This document shows positions 26,219-36,804 of a stretch of DNA of 64,000 bases, one piece after another (within the stretch, counting starts at the first letter, position 1; every line of letters starts with the position of its first letter). The translations under genes and the position numbers were made by a program. The notes under the pieces were generated by a model. That model did no database searches, was not told the DNA's origin, and saw only the letters and a program-made list of their open reading frames with translations. The stretch is from contig NZ_JAESVB010000013.1 of assembly GCF_020618775.1 (NCBI RefSeq), positions 1 through 64,000 on the forward strand. Reading direction: 5' to 3'. This DNA comes from Acidisoma silvae. GTDB taxonomy: Bacteria; Pseudomonadota; Alphaproteobacteria; Acetobacterales; Acetobacteraceae.

Positions 26219-26286
26219 TCGAAAACTTTGGCGGCTAGGTCTATCGAATCTTTGTACCGCGATGCTGGATCTGATAAGCTCGGCCC

Positions 26287-27876
26287 ATGTCGGAGGTCGA
26301 AGCTCTTCACGAAGAGATTGCAAAGCTGCGAGGCCAACTGGCAGAGCGCGATGCCAAGCTGGTGGAACTCGCCGCCTCTGAAGCACGGCTGAAGGTGGCG
26401 CTGCTCGAGATCGAGCAGATCAAGATGCAATTGGCGGTTCTGCGGCGGCAACGGTACGGCCAATCCTCCGAGCGGCTCGACGGCGAGATCGTGCAGTTGG
26501 AGTTGCGCCTCGAGGATCTCGAAGAAACGGTTGGCGAGCAGATCGCGGCCAGCCCGAGGCCGCGGGAGGCAAAGGACCACGAGCGGAAACCCACCGGGCG
26601 CAAGCCCCTACCGCCGCACTTGCCGCGGGAGGTGGTGGTGCACGAGCCAGAGATCATCTGCCAGTGCGGCGGCTGTGACCCTGGCCGCCTGACCAAAATC
26701 GGTGAAACCACGACCGAGGTGCTGGAAAAGATCCCGGCCCGGCTGAAGGTCATCCGCCACGTTCGGCCAAAATATGCCTGCCGCCGCTGTGAAGCGGTGT
26801 TCCAGGCCCCGGCGCCGGAATTGCCCATCGAGAAAGGGCGGCCAGGCCCAGGGTTGTTGGCCCATATCGCCGTCTCGAAATACTGCGACGGCCTGCCTCT
26901 CTATCGCCAGGCGGGTATCCTGGCGCGCGAGGGCATCGATATCTCACGCGCCGTGCTGGCCGAGTGGGTTGGGCAAGTCGCCTGGTGGCTGGTCCCCTTG
27001 GCGGAGAGGATCGGCCAATACGTCATGGCTCAGTCTGTGATCTGGACCGACGACACACCCATCCGCACGCTGGCGCCAGGCAAGGGCAAGACGAACTTGT
27101 CGCGGTTCTGGTGCTATGCCGTGGACCCGCGACCCTATGCGGGGCCGGGGCAGCCCGCCGTGCTGTATCGCTACAGCGCCGACCGCAAGGGAGAGCGACC
27201 TCGAACGCATCTTGAGGGCTTCCGCGGCTATCTGCATGCTGATGCCTACTCCGGGTATGAAGCCCTTTATCGGCGAGTCGGCCGTAATGCCCCCCAGGTG
27301 CAGCACGTCGCTTGCTTAGCCCACGCCCGCAGGAAATTCTTTGAAGTCTTCGACGCCAGCCAGTCCGCAATCGCCGAGGAAGCCCTGCGACGCATTCAGG
27401 ATCTTTATGTCGTCGAGGATGACATCCGCGGCCAACCGGCAGCGCACCGCCGATCTGAGCGGCAAGCCTGGGCCAAACCGCTGCTCGACGCCTTCCACGC
27501 TTGGGCGATCGCACAACGGCGGCGCCTCTCGAGCAAAGCGCCCCTTGCCAAAGCATTCCAATACGCCTTGAACCGTTGGGATGCCCTGACGCGCTACATC
27601 GAAGACGGCAGGCTCAGCATTGATAATAATCTATCCGAGCGACTGCTCCGCGGCATTGCCGTCACAAGAAAGAATTTCCTGTTCCTCGGCTCAGATCGCG
27701 GCGGCATCCGTGCCGCCACCATCTACACCATCGTCGAATCCGCAAAATTGAACGGCCTTGATCCCGAGGCCTATATTGCTGCCGTCCTCGATCGGCTTGC
27801 TCGCGGTCATCCCATGAACCGCATCGACGAGTTGCTGCCGTGGAACTTCAAATCAGCTCCTGCAGCCCCATCCTGA
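26287..27876 (+). CDS. tnpC: IS66 TnpC transposase
   Basis: The 529-residue transposase starts with a leucine-zipper-like helix (residues 3-50). A zinc-finger-like cysteine region follows (ICQCGGCDP, then YACRRCEA). The DDE domain has SVIWTDDTPIRTL (first Asp), YLHADAYSGYEALY (second Asp) and IDNNLSERLLRGIAVTRKNF (catalytic Glu). It has full length and no disruption, so the element may be active. Confidence 0.95.
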   Translation: MSEVEALHEEIAKLRGQLAERDAKLVELAASEARLKVALLEIEQIKMQLAVLRRQRYGQSSERLDGEIVQLELRLEDLEETVGEQIAASPRPREAKDHERKPTGRKPLPPHLPREVVVHEPEIICQCGGCDPGRLTKIGETTTEVLEKIPARLKVIRHVRPKYACRRCEAVFQAPAPELPIEKGRPGPGLLAHIAVSKYCDGLPLYRQAGILAREGIDISRAVLAEWVGQVAWWLVPLAERIGQYVMAQSVIWTDDTPIRTLAPGKGKTNLSRFWCYAVDPRPYAGPGQPAVLYRYSADRKGERPRTHLEGFRGYLHADAYSGYEALYRRVGRNAPQVQHVACLAHARRKFFEVFDASQSAIAEEALRRIQDLYVVEDDIRGQPAAHRRSERQAWAKPLLDAFHAWAIAQRRRLSSKAPLAKAFQYALNRWDALTRYIEDGRLSIDNNLSERLLRGIAVTRKNFLFLGSDRGGIRAATIYTIVESAKLNGLDPEAYIAAVLDRLARGHPMNRIDELLPWNFKSAPAAPS

Positions 27877-27918
27877 CACGTCGATCAGCGTCAACCGTGC
27901 AAGCCACATGACGCTTAC

Positions 27919-28330
27919 CTTTTTGCTGATCTAGAGGAGACGCCTGTTCGTCGCCGCGTTTTCCAATACGGTATGACAGAGACCAAGTCGCTTCCAGGAA
28001 GCGCGCCGTTCAAGTTTGCGTATCGTTAATGAGCCGATATCCCGGCTCATTTGTCCGACGTTTGCTATCCACAACGAGAGAGGGGGATTGGACACTCCAT
28101 AGCAAAAGTGTGGGCTAGCATGCAGCATCCAAAATGAGACTGGTGCGCGCCATGGCCGTTAAGCATGCGCGGGCACCATAGCCTATTGTACGTCGCCGGA
28201 TGACCGACTACCTCACTTCGATCGGTGCAACAAGTCTCAAGAGCAAAGTCGATGCAGATAATTTTCGTATTCGCTCTATCTCCTCAGTTGGGTGGGTGGC
28301 GAGCGCTGCTCATCCACCCAATCTAATCAA
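27919..28330. other. Intergenic between IS66 and phosphoketolase
   Basis: About 410 bp without a credible gene; the frames at 27931-28128 (minus) and 28200-28391 (plus) lack start signals and family resemblance. It holds the IS66 target duplicate at its left edge and a dyad directly after the phosphoketolase stop: TTGGGTGG (28288-28295) against CCACCCAA (28314-28321). That dyad could terminate the minus-strand gene, although no T-run follows. Confidence 0.4.
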
Positions 28331-30763
28331 TCAGATCGACCATTTCCAGTTGACGATGTCGGGCGCATCAATGCCCTCGGCGTACGCATAACGCCGACAT
28401 TCGAGCTGCTCATTTTTTAGTGTGTCCCGAGTATGGGCGCCACGAAGCTTCAATGAAGGCACCCGATCGATGGCATCCATGGCCAGGGAGAACCGGTCAA
28501 CTTGGTTCTGGATAGCGAGCTCCATGGGCGTGTTGATGTTACCTTTTTCTTTATAACCCCGGACATGAATATTGTGGTGATTAGTGCGACGGTATGTCAA
28601 CCGATGGATCAACCACGGATACGCATGGAAATTAAAGATGACCGGCCTATCGGTCGTAAATAGAGCGTCGAAATCTGGGTCGGAAAAGCCGTGCGGATGC
28701 TCCGTATCTGGTAGCAGGCGGAACAAGTCCACCACATTCACAAAGCGCACCTTAAGGTCAGGAAAATGCTGGCGCAGGATCTCTGTGGCCGCCAAGGCCT
28801 CCATCGTCGCGACGTCGCCACAACCAGCCATAACCAAATCGGGCTCGCTGTCTTGATCACTGCTCGCCCACTGCCAAATCCCAGCACCCTTTGTGCAGTG
28901 CCGGACGGCCGACTCCATATCCAAATAGCAAAGATGGGGCTGCTTATCCGACACAATGACGTTGACGTAGTCATGGCTGCGTAGACAGTGATCAGCGACC
29001 GAAAGAAGACAGTTCGCGTCCGGCGGGAGATAAATACGAGTTACCTCGGGGCTTTTATTCGCCACGACGTCTAAAAACCCCGGATCTTGATGGGTGAACC
29101 CGTTGTGATCCTGGCGCCAAACAGTCGAGGTAATTAGAAGATTAAGCGACGACACATCTGCGCGCCAAGCAAGCTCGCGCGACTTCTCCAACCATTTCGC
29201 ATGTTGGTTGAACATCGAGTCGATAACGTGAACGAAGGCTTCATACGTTGAGAAAAAACCATGCCGGCCCGTTAGCAGATATCCCTCGAGCCAACCCTCG
29301 AGCGTATGTTCGCTGAGCATCTCCATGACACGACCATCCGGCGTGATTTCCGTGCCGTCTGCGTCTTCGGGGAAATATTCGCCCATCCAGACCTTTTTCG
29401 TCGCTTCATAAATAGCCGTTAATCGGTTTGAGGCATTTTCGTCCGGACTAAAGACACGGAAATTGTGCACATTATCGCGGGCGATATCGCGCAGAAACTG
29501 GCCCAAAATCTCTGTTGGCCCGGCAGAGATCGTGCCTGGCCGCTCAACTTTGACCGCATAGTTTCGGAAATCGGGGATACGCAGCGACTTTCGGAGAAGC
29601 CCACCATTAGTATGAGGGTTGAGGCTCATCCGCCGCGTGCCCCCCGGTGGCAACGCTCGGAGCTCCGAATCCAGGCGCCCCTCCTTGTCGAAGAGCTCTT
29701 CCGGCTTATAGCTGCGGAGCCAAGCCTCAAGTTGAGCTAGATGTTCTGGCTTCTCATGCACTTCAGCAAGCGGCACTTGATGTGCGCGCCAAAAGCCTTC
29801 GACCTTGTGACCGTCGACTTCCTTAGGTCCGGTCCAACCCTTGGGGCTGCGCAGCACGACCATCGGCCAGCGTGGCCGGGTCACCTTCTCCGGGGCGGCG
29901 GACCGGGCCTCATTCTGTATGTGGCGTATCACCTGTACGCAATGTTCCAGTGTCGCGGCAACGGCCTGGTGCATAGTCTCCGGATCAGACCCCTCGACGA
30001 AGTAGGGCTCATAGCCATAACCACGAAAAAGATGCTCGATCTCGTCATGAGGGATACGTGCAAGAATAGTGGGATTTGCAATCTTGTAACCGTTCAGATG
30101 CAGAACCGGCAAGACGGCGCCATCGCGAACGGGATTAAGAAATTTATTCGAGTGCCAGGCCGTGGCCAAAGGGCCCGTCTCGGCTTCGCCATCTCCAACC
30201 ATCACCGTCACGATCAGCTCTGGGTTGTCGAATGCAGCGCCGTAGGCATGGGATATCGAATAGCCAAGCTCGCCGCCCTCATGGATTGAACCTGGTGTCT
30301 CCGGGGTGCAGTGGCTTCCAATGCCGCCCGGGAATGAGAATTGCTTAAAGAGACGCCCTAGCCCCTCGGCACTCTCTTCGATGTCGCTGTATATTTCAGA
30401 GTATCCGCCCTCAAGATAGGCGTTAGAGATCAATGCTGGCGCACCATGCCCAGGTCCGGCCAGAAATATGGCGTCGAGGTCATACTTCTTGATGAGGCGA
30501 TTAAGGTGAATATAGATGAGACTCATACCGGGATCTGAACCCCAATGGCCCAACAACCGGCGCTTGATGTGCTCGGGCTTTAACGGCTCCCGCAGGAGGG
30601 GATTATCCCGGAGATAAATCATGCCTGCGGACATGTAGAGCGATGCTTCCCAATAGCGATGCATAAGCCGAAGTTCCGCCGAGCTAAGCGGCTGATCAAG
30701 GATCGTTGAACGAGCTGGCCCGTAGGCACTGATCGATTTCGGTCTATCGGAAGTGGAATTCAT
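28331..30763 (-). CDS. xfp: Xylulose-5-phosphate/fructose-6-phosphate phosphoketolase
   Basis: The enzyme of about 810 residues uses ThDP and phosphate to cut xylulose 5-phosphate (or fructose 6-phosphate) to acetyl phosphate and a shorter sugar phosphate. Signatures are [40 protein letters not shown], the ThDP motif [20 protein letters not shown] and, later, SNKPHLCYLD-like [12 protein letters not shown] chose ATG 30763 because GAGG lies 5-6 nt upstream; the ATG at 30820 adds 19 residues without a good site. No acetate kinase or phosphotransacetylase gene lies beside it, so the fate of acetyl phosphate depends on genes elsewhere. Full length. Confidence 0.95.
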   Translation of the reverse strand: MNSTSDRPKSISAYGPARSTILDQPLSSAELRLMHRYWEASLYMSAGMIYLRDNPLLREPLKPEHIKRRLLGHWGSDPGMSLIYIHLNRLIKKYDLDAIFLAGPGHGAPALISNAYLEGGYSEIYSDIEESAEGLGRLFKQFSFPGGIGSHCTPETPGSIHEGGELGYSISHAYGAAFDNPELIVTVMVGDGEAETGPLATAWHSNKFLNPVRDGAVLPVLHLNGYKIANPTILARIPHDEIEHLFRGYGYEPYFVEGSDPETMHQAVAATLEHCVQVIRHIQNEARSAAPEKVTRPRWPMVVLRSPKGWTGPKEVDGHKVEGFWRAHQVPLAEVHEKPEHLAQLEAWLRSYKPEELFDKEGRLDSELRALPPGGTRRMSLNPHTNGGLLRKSLRIPDFRNYAVKVERPGTISAGPTEILGQFLRDIARDNVHNFRVFSPDENASNRLTAIYEATKKVWMGEYFPEDADGTEITPDGRVMEMLSEHTLEGWLEGYLLTGRHGFFSTYEAFVHVIDSMFNQHAKWLEKSRELAWRADVSSLNLLITSTVWRQDHNGFTHQDPGFLDVVANKSPEVTRIYLPPDANCLLSVADHCLRSHDYVNVIVSDKQPHLCYLDMESAVRHCTKGAGIWQWASSDQDSEPDLVMAGCGDVATMEALAATEILRQHFPDLKVRFVNVVDLFRLLPDTEHPHGFSDPDFDALFTTDRPVIFNFHAYPWLIHRLTYRRTNHHNIHVRGYKEKGNINTPMELAIQNQVDRFSLAMDAIDRVPSLKLRGAHTRDTLKNEQLECRRYAYAEGIDAPDIVNWKWSI

Positions 30764-31238
30764 ATCTACCTCGGAGTTTGCCGGCCGGGCACTAATAGGT
30801 CCGGCCGCTTGTGCACTCATATCTGATCAGGCGTAAGGTCTACGATCTTAGCCCACAGAGCGGCAGCAATCAAAACTAACAGGGAATAATGCTAACAACC
30901 GGTTATGTCTCAATCGCAGAAGTACTTACTGGTTGGAACGGGCCGGCCGTTATACCAATCAAGTGTCTTTTGGATGGGAAAATCGGGACACCTCAATGAG
31001 CCTCCGATATGCAAGCTCACGCGGATATGTTTGTTTATGCACACAAAGTCTATGCCAGTTGTCAGATCGGAGGCCCGAATATTGGATCACTCCCATATCG
31101 AAGCCCCGCAATCCGGTTTCGTAATTGGATCGTAGCATAAGCAATAGGAGCGGCATGCCAGTCCATCCTAAGTTGAGTCAATCGTCTTGAACGGGAATCT
31201 ATGGGCGTGCGGCGGCACTACCCCCGATCGCTCATTCG
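30764..31238. other. Intergenic between phosphoketolase and fabI remnant
   Basis: Frames on both strands (30905-31135 plus, 30959-31156 minus) show no domain and no ribosome binding site. No exact FixK box is present: the nearest, TTGATTGGTATAAC on the minus strand near 30960, has a poor second half. Confidence 0.4.
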
Positions 31239-32001
31239 CTAAGCCAGAAGATGCTCCCCGCCGTCGACAGGAATAATCGTACCGGTGATTCGCTGTGCTG
31301 CGTCGCTCACCAGGAAGGCCGCCAGATTGCCGACATCCTCTATATCGACGAGATGATGTTCAGGAGCGCGCGCCGCAGCCGCATTCAGCAGATTGTCGAA
31401 GTTCTCGATGCCACTTGCGGCCCGGGTGCGAATGGGCCCGGGAGAAATCGTATGCGCTCGGATACCTTTCGGACCGAGTTCTGCCGCCACATAGCGCATG
31501 CTGCTTTCAAGAGCGGCCTTCACCGGCCCCATGATATTATAGTTGGCGACGACGCGTCCGGAACCAGAGAACGTCACACCAAGGAGACAACCACCGTTCG
31601 GCATCAACGGCTCCGCGAGGTGTGCCATGCGGATGAACGAGTGGCAGGAGATGTTCATCGCGATGTCGAAGCCCAACGCAGAGTAATCGGTCACCCGCCC
31701 ATGAAGATCATCGGCCGGTGCGAAAGCGATGGCGTGAAGCAAAAAATCGAGTGCACCCCACCCTGCCTGCAACCGGTCGAACACGGCCTCCAATTGGCCC
31801 GGCTCGCGTACATCGCAAGGTAGAACGATAGGACAAAGAAGCTGATCAGTCACTTGCCGCACGAAAGACTCCGCCTTGGCGTTCAGATAGGTCGCAGCAA
31901 GCGTCGCTCCGACATCCGCGAAGGCGCGCGCACAGCCGGCCGCAATGCTCAGTTCATTGGCAATGACCCACGACCAGGCCGCGCTTCCCCGTAAGATCCA
32001 C
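31239..32001 (-). pseudogene. fabI: Enoyl-ACP reductase (FabI), one-base frameshift near the N-terminus
   Basis: From GTG 32001 (AAAGGA 8 nt upstream) the frame reads VDLTGKRGLVVG and then runs into a stop. Removing one C restores ANELSIAAGCARAFADVGAT and joins the rest in frame to 31239. The remainder has FabI motifs (LLHAIAFAPADDL, YNIMGPVKAALESSMRYVAA, ISPGPIRTRAASGI and the end IIPVDGGEHLLA). The Tyr and Lys of the Tyr-x6-Lys catalytic pair are present (YNIMGPVK). All else looks intact, so the event is recent or is a sequencing error. Confidence 0.8.
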
Positions 32002-33253
32002 GATGTGTTTCCTTTGATCGGGCATAACGACTATCGCATCTTTGCCATGTGAGGAGCGAGCACCCAGGCATGTATGCGGACGTTTATGGCGTCCGCGATT
32101 TCTTGGGGGGTTTCAGGTTTCACGGCGCCCGTCTTCTCAAACGGCTGCGGTATGTATTCATGCAAGTTGCTGAGAAGCTTATCGCCAAATTGATGAAAAT
32201 CGGCCAGCGCGGGTTCCGAGCGATCATGCCAGGTGATTGAGCGGCGGAAGCGGGCTTGCGTTAGGCTTGGTTTTGGCAGCGCCGGTTATGTCCTCGGCAA
32301 GATTGCAGCCGGAGCCAAACTGGGCCTTCACCCCTGAGGATAGGAATTTCACCAGGTCCTGATGTCGCCCGATCGAGTTGCCCAGCAATCTTTGAGTCAA
32401 AGCTGCCAGTAGGAGCCTAAGATCACTAAAGGGACTGCCTATCATATTGATCGGACTCCTTTTCGATATGAGCTTCAGAGGAGCTCCAACGCCCGTTAAG
32501 ATGAACGGGCTGAGAGGCATCACCGCTGAGACTTCGGATAACGTAGCGACGAACCTAACCTGCAGTCTTACCCTTGCTTCCAGCCCGAGCCGGATTGCCG
32601 CCATCATCCCACTGAGGCCGCGTGGTTGAGATACGCTGCGACGACAGTTTCCGACGGCAAACCTGCTGCCCTCGGCAGATTGAACCGAGGGCGTTGATGA
32701 TGGTTCCACTGGACCTATGGCAGTTCGGCATGCGAACAGCACAATTTTTCGCGGGGTGCTTGCACTTTGATGGTGCCGGCGGTGACCCTTGCCCATCTGA
32801 TCGACGCGACGACCGTCAAAGACAGCGAGCTTCCTCTCTGGCTGCTTCTCTCTTACGATAGGGGTTTTCCCACGGCGACCAAAAAATACTAAATTGGAAA
32901 AGAAAAACACACTGTGCCAAATCATTTGTTCCCCAAGTTGGCGGGGGTCAGCGCATCGCCCCAAATGCCATGGATGGTGATCTTGCGGGTCAAGTCGGAC
33001 TCAGCAAAAACAGGACCCAAAGGTACGTGGGATCGGTGTCTCCGGAGAGCTGAGCGAACAGCTTAACGTCCTTCTGAGCAATCATTCGAACGCTCCGAGC
33101 GCTATCTCCGGTTGCGACTGCTCGACGACGTGGTTTCCGTTCACGCGGGTGGTTACAGCGTTAGATCCATGGTCTCCTACTTCAACGCCACAGATGCCGG
33201 TCATAGCACCCAAGAATTCATGTACCTTCAAGAGCAAATTGCAGACTATGAGA
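32002..33253. other. 1.25-kb stretch with no gene I can name
   Basis: A 246-codon minus-strand frame (32224-32964) is open but lacks a ribosome binding site and has patchy composition. Short plus-strand frames have starts but no family signal: one at about 32770-32892 ends SELPLWLLLSYDRGFPTATK, and another at 33112-33294 ends IADYEIRSLERHGVTLEY. These may be shards of former genes. I see no RNA gene. Confidence 0.35.
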
Positions 33254-34009
33254 TCAGATCTCTCGAGCGGCACGGCGTAACTCTTGAATATTAAGAAGCT
33301 GCAACGCCCGAGGCCCCCGACGCTGAATGAGGCCGCCTGTCTCAAGTTGATGGAGAGCACGACTGATAGCTTCTGTACTCAATCCTAGGTAATCCGCGAT
33401 ATCGTGGCGAAGCATCGGCAGCGTCACTGTGGTGTCGTCTGTTAGGGCGGTCACTTCGCTGCGCCAAAGCCATAGAATGAATCCAGCAACTCTGGCTCGG
33501 GCATCATTGTGTATCGCGGTCACAGTATGTCGTTCCGCCTGGCGTAGTTCGTGACACAGTTTGCAAAGAAATACGACATCAAGATCTGGATCACGCCGCA
33601 CCAGCCGCGCGAGATCTTCAAAGGGCATCTTGTAGGCAGTCAGTGGCGTCAGCGCCTGAGCCGTCGCAACATATTCGCCGTTCTCGCTTAAGCCAAGCAA
33701 ATCAGAGGGAAAAAGGAAGGACGAAACTCGCCTCTCACCGTCCGGTAGAAGGCAGTATGTCTCTGCAACTCCAGAGATTACGTTATAAACAAAGCGCGAC
33801 CGACCTCCTTCCGGATAAATCACAGTATGCCGGCGAAACTCCACGACCCGTGAGATCGCGATAAGCGCTGCCTGCTCATCCTCTGTTAGGAGCTGCACGA
33901 CGCCAGGATCCGTCGACCGCGCAAACGGCTTCGCGAAAATGGAGGGCGGTGGGATTTTCGGCTTCGCGGCAACCGGTTGGCGGATCGTCAAATCATTATC
34001 CTTGTCCAT
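33254..34009 (-). CDS. Second Crp/Fnr-family regulator, FixK-like
   Basis: The 251-residue protein has an effector barrel (VVEFRRHTVIYPEGGRSRF, SFLFPSDLLGLSENGEYV), a long dimer helix and a winged helix with LGLSTEAISRALHQLETGG. The E..SR recognition triplet is conserved. No N-terminal Fe-S cysteine cluster is present, so it is FixK-like and not an FNR-type direct oxygen sensor. A TTGATTCAGGTCAG box lies at 34073-34086, its centre 70 bp before the ATG, consistent with class II activation by a FixK protein. It may therefore be autoregulated or part of a cascade under the first FixK-like protein. Confidence 0.88.
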   Translation of the reverse strand: MDKDNDLTIRQPVAAKPKIPPPSIFAKPFARSTDPGVVQLLTEDEQAALIAISRVVEFRRHTVIYPEGGRSRFVYNVISGVAETYCLLPDGERRVSSFLFPSDLLGLSENGEYVATAQALTPLTAYKMPFEDLARLVRRDPDLDVVFLCKLCHELRQAERHTVTAIHNDARARVAGFILWLWRSEVTALTDDTTVTLPMLRHDIADYLGLSTEAISRALHQLETGGLIQRRGPRALQLLNIQELRRAAREI

Positions 34010-34072
34010 GGCTGGGTATTCTCATAGCTCCGCCGCATAAAAGTTATCTACACGTACTCTCCTTGTCATAAA

Positions 34073-34086
34073 TTGATTCAGGTCAG
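34073..34086. promoter_or_regulatory. FixK/FNR-type box upstream of second fixK-like gene
   Basis: TTGATTCAGGTCAG fits TTGAT-N4-GTCAA with one mismatch. The centre (34079.5) is about 70 bp from the ATG at 34009. If it is centred at -41.5, the leader is about 29 nt. The same geometry is seen at 36791. Confidence 0.55.
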
Positions 34087-34287
34087 TTTTCTTCATCTCG
34101 ATCTGTTCTAACCCGAGAAAAGAATAGTGCCTTGACCTATTCGCCTGTTAGCCGGGACGCCGCTATCGATTAAGGCTTCTGGCATTGCCTAGTGTCGCTG
34201 GCGGAGTAATGTGGGTTCTCTCGAACATTGCGTGCTGTTTGCCCTTGTACCAGGATGGCGGATGGGGGAGATGATGGATTCACGTTT

Positions 34288-35640
34288 ATGGTGGTCCACC
34301 TCGTACCGTCTCCCTTGCTCTCCGTTCTACCCCGCTCGCTCGAACTGATTCGCGTATCAGCCTCGCCCGAGCACGTCACCGTTGAGGCCGTATTGCCCCG
34401 AAGCGTAGTGAGTTGCCCAGCCTGCGGCTTACCGTCACGACGCCTTCACAGCCACAATCCGCGCAAACTCCATGATCTGCCTTGGCAAGGGGGCCCGGCG
34501 ACGATCTGTATTTAGGCGCGGCGGTTCCGCTGCCTAAACACAGCGTGTGCCCGCAAAACGTTTGCCGGACGACGCGGCTCGGTGATCTGCAATGGCAGGT
34601 TGCATTGGCTCTCGGTGGCGAAGCCGCCGCGAGCCTTGCAAAGCGGCTTGCCATTCCGGTCAGCCCTGACACGCTGTTGCGCATGGCAGCCAGAGCAGTT
34701 GAACCCGAAATGCCGCCGCCAGCTCCCAGGATTCTGGAGGTAAATGATTGGGCCTGGCGGCGCGGCCACCATTACGGTACCGTCCTCGTTGACCTGGAAC
34801 GCAACGAGGTAATGGACCTGCTTCCAGATCGGCAGGCGGAGACTCTTGCCTCTTGACTGCGCCAGCATCCCGGCATTGAGGTCGTCTCCCGCGATCGTGC
34901 TGGTGCCTATACGGACGGAATTCACCAAAGCCCGCCGGAAGCGGTCCAGGTATCAGATCGCTGGCATCTATTGCGCGATCTCGGCGATGCAATCTGTGCC
35001 GTTGTCGATTGCCACCACAGCGCGATTCAACGCGCGGCCAAGCAGATCGGTGAACAACCACCCAGATCAGTTGCCGACGCCGGGCCGCTGGAAACAGCTA
35101 TTGTAAAGATGACGACAGCTCAACGTCGGAGCCGGCACGCCCATGCTCGCCGCCACGAACGCTATGAAGAAGCTGCGCGTCTGCGGGCAGCGGGTGTTTC
35201 CATCTCAAGCATCGCCACGTCGATCGGGGCCGAACGCAAGACGATCCGTCGTTGGCTTCGTGTTGGCACGGCACCAGTCTGGACCAAGCCACCACGGGAA
35301 ACTACCTTGACACCCCAAGAGAGCTATCTAGACGGCCGTTGGGCCGAAAGCTGCCGCAATGCCGCTCTGCTATGGCGCGAGTTAATGACCCGGGTTTTTT
35401 CTGGTCGGCCTGGGGTGATTCGTAGATGGGCCGGAACGCACCGCAAAAGCGAACCGCTGAATTGTGCGAAGCCAACCCCCCGTAGCCGGGAAGATTTCGC
35501 CTGGACGCCATGCGGCTAATAGAGCTGTGACGGAGCTGCAACGCGTTGCTGGCGCTCTCCGTTGGCAGCACAGCAATGAAGAAGGTCGTTCTTTGGCGTC
35601 CGAGGTCACAGGCGCGATCGCCCGTTCAAAATGACTCGCA
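34288..35640 (+). pseudogene. ISL3-family transposase, multiply interrupted
   Basis: The first frame has the ISL3 zinc finger (VVSCPACGLPSRRLHSHNPR) and meets a TAG at 34513. The second (to 34856) continues with LGDLQWQVALALGGEAAASL and EVNDWAWRRGHHYGTVLVDL, which includes the first catalytic region. It then stops at TGA, after which DRAGAYTDGIHQSPPEAVQV follows in line. The third frame (to 35519) adds HARRHERYEEAARLRAAGVS and RWAESCRNAALLWREL. The C-terminal end is lost. Several stops and shifts make it dead. No clean terminal repeats were found. Confidence 0.75.
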
Positions 35641-35701
35641 TAGTCCAATCTGCTCTTGCGATGAATTAGTGGTCCCCGCGACCCTGGCAACACTCTGGGC
35701 C

Positions 35702-36727
35702 TCAGAAGGTTAGGACCACGCGGCCTTCAACCTTACCCGCCCGCAAATTGGCAAAGATGGTGTTGATGTCCTCCAGGGGCGCCTTGGCAATATCAGCCCG
35801 CACCTTGCCCTCTACCGCGAAAGCGATGGCCTCATCGAGGTCACGACGGGATCCAACGATTGAGCCTCGTACGGTGATGCGCTTCAGGACCACATCGAAA
35901 ATCGGGGTCGGGAAGTCACCGGGCGGCAGGCCGACGAGCGCGACAGTTCCCCTGCGGCGGACCATATGCAGGGCCTGGGCGAAGGCTGGGGGCGAGACGG
36001 CGGTGACCAGCACACCGTGGGCGCCCCCGCCCGTGGCCTTCAGGATGTCGGAGACGGCTTCGGGCGACCGCGCATCGACAGCAAAATCGGCGCCGGCCGA
36101 CCGGGCCAGGGCGAGCTTTTCGGGCGCTATGTCAAGTGCCACAACATGAAGGCCCATCGCCTTGGCATATTGGATCGCGACGTGGCCAAGGCCGCCGACA
36201 CCGGAGATGGCGACCCATTCGCCCGGTCGAGCCTCCGTCTCCTTCAGTCCTTTGAAGGTGGTAACGCCGGCACAAAGGATGGGCGCCATTTGGGCGAAAT
36301 CCACGCCAACGGGCAACCGTGCGACGAAGGATGCGGCGGCGATGACATATTCGGCGAAGCCGCCATCGCAGCTGTAGCCGGTGTTGTGTTGGCTTTCACA
36401 CACCGTCTCCCATCCCGTTTCACAAAATTCGCACTGCATGCACGCATCGTGCAGCCACGCGACACCCACCGGATCTCCTTCCTTGAACCCTTTCACGCCA
36501 GCACCGAGCGCCGCGACGACGCCGGCCACCTCATGGCCTGGAATGAAGGGCGGAGAGGGTTTCACGGGCCAATCCCCGTCCGCAGCATGAAGGTCGGTGT
36601 GGCAGACGCCGCAAGCGATCACCTTCACCAGGATCTCGCCAGGCCCAGGTGCTGGCACCGGCACGTCTTCAATAGACAGCGCCCCTCCGAAGGTATGGAC
36701 CACCGCGGCCTTCATCATCTTCACCAT
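35702..36727 (-). CDS. Zinc-dependent alcohol dehydrogenase (AdhP/AdhA type)
   Basis: From ATG 36727 (AGGAG 8 nt upstream) the product has 341 residues; the open frame extends upstream but without family similarity. Catalytic zinc ligands are Cys and His in ACGVCHTDLHAADG and PFIPGHEVAG. The structural zinc ligands are in CMQCEFCETGWETVC. The NAD-binding motif is SGVGGLGHVAIQYAKAMG. It interconverts ethanol and acetaldehyde or similar. A FixK/FNR box lies 70 bp upstream (centre to ATG), so expression under low oxygen as a fermentative NADH outlet is likely. It is divergent from an aldehyde dehydrogenase. Confidence 0.92.
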   Translation of the reverse strand: MVKMMKAAVVHTFGGALSIEDVPVPAPGPGEILVKVIACGVCHTDLHAADGDWPVKPSPPFIPGHEVAGVVAALGAGVKGFKEGDPVGVAWLHDACMQCEFCETGWETVCESQHNTGYSCDGGFAEYVIAAASFVARLPVGVDFAQMAPILCAGVTTFKGLKETEARPGEWVAISGVGGLGHVAIQYAKAMGLHVVALDIAPEKLALARSAGADFAVDARSPEAVSDILKATGGGAHGVLVTAVSPPAFAQALHMVRRRGTVALVGLPPGDFPTPIFDVVLKRITVRGSIVGSRRDLDEAIAFAVEGKVRADIAKAPLEDINTIFANLRAGKVEGRVVLTF

Positions 36728-36790
36728 GTTCGCATCTCCTGCGCGGGATATCGACGCGAGACCAAGATAGCCCGGCGCCTGCAAGCGTCT

Positions 36791-36804
36791 TTGATCGAGG
36801 TCAA
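36791..36804. promoter_or_regulatory. FixK/FNR-type box between adh and aldh
   Basis: TTGATCGAGGTCAA is an exact match to TTGAT-N4-RTCAA. It is centred 70 bp from the adh ATG (36727) and 121 bp from the aldh GTG (36919). The adh geometry gives a leader of about 29 nt with the box at -41.5. Divergent control of both genes is possible. Confidence 0.65.

Larger units (their letters stand above)
25356..27918 (+). mobile_element. IS66-family element, complete, with 8-bp target duplication
   Basis: The terminal inverted repeats begin GTAAGCGTCACGTGAC on the left (25356) and GTAAGCGTCATGTGGC read inward from the right (ending 27918). The 8-bp direct repeat CTTTTTGC flanks both sides (25348-25355 and 27919-27926). 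It carries the three usual IS66 genes, all open. It lies 44 bp past the ThDP-like gene. The perfect duplication points to recent transposition. Confidence 0.95.

Noticed and set aside
32224-32964. 246-codon minus-strand frame
   Set aside because: No start signal and no recognisable family; short unrelated frames on the other strand look equally good.
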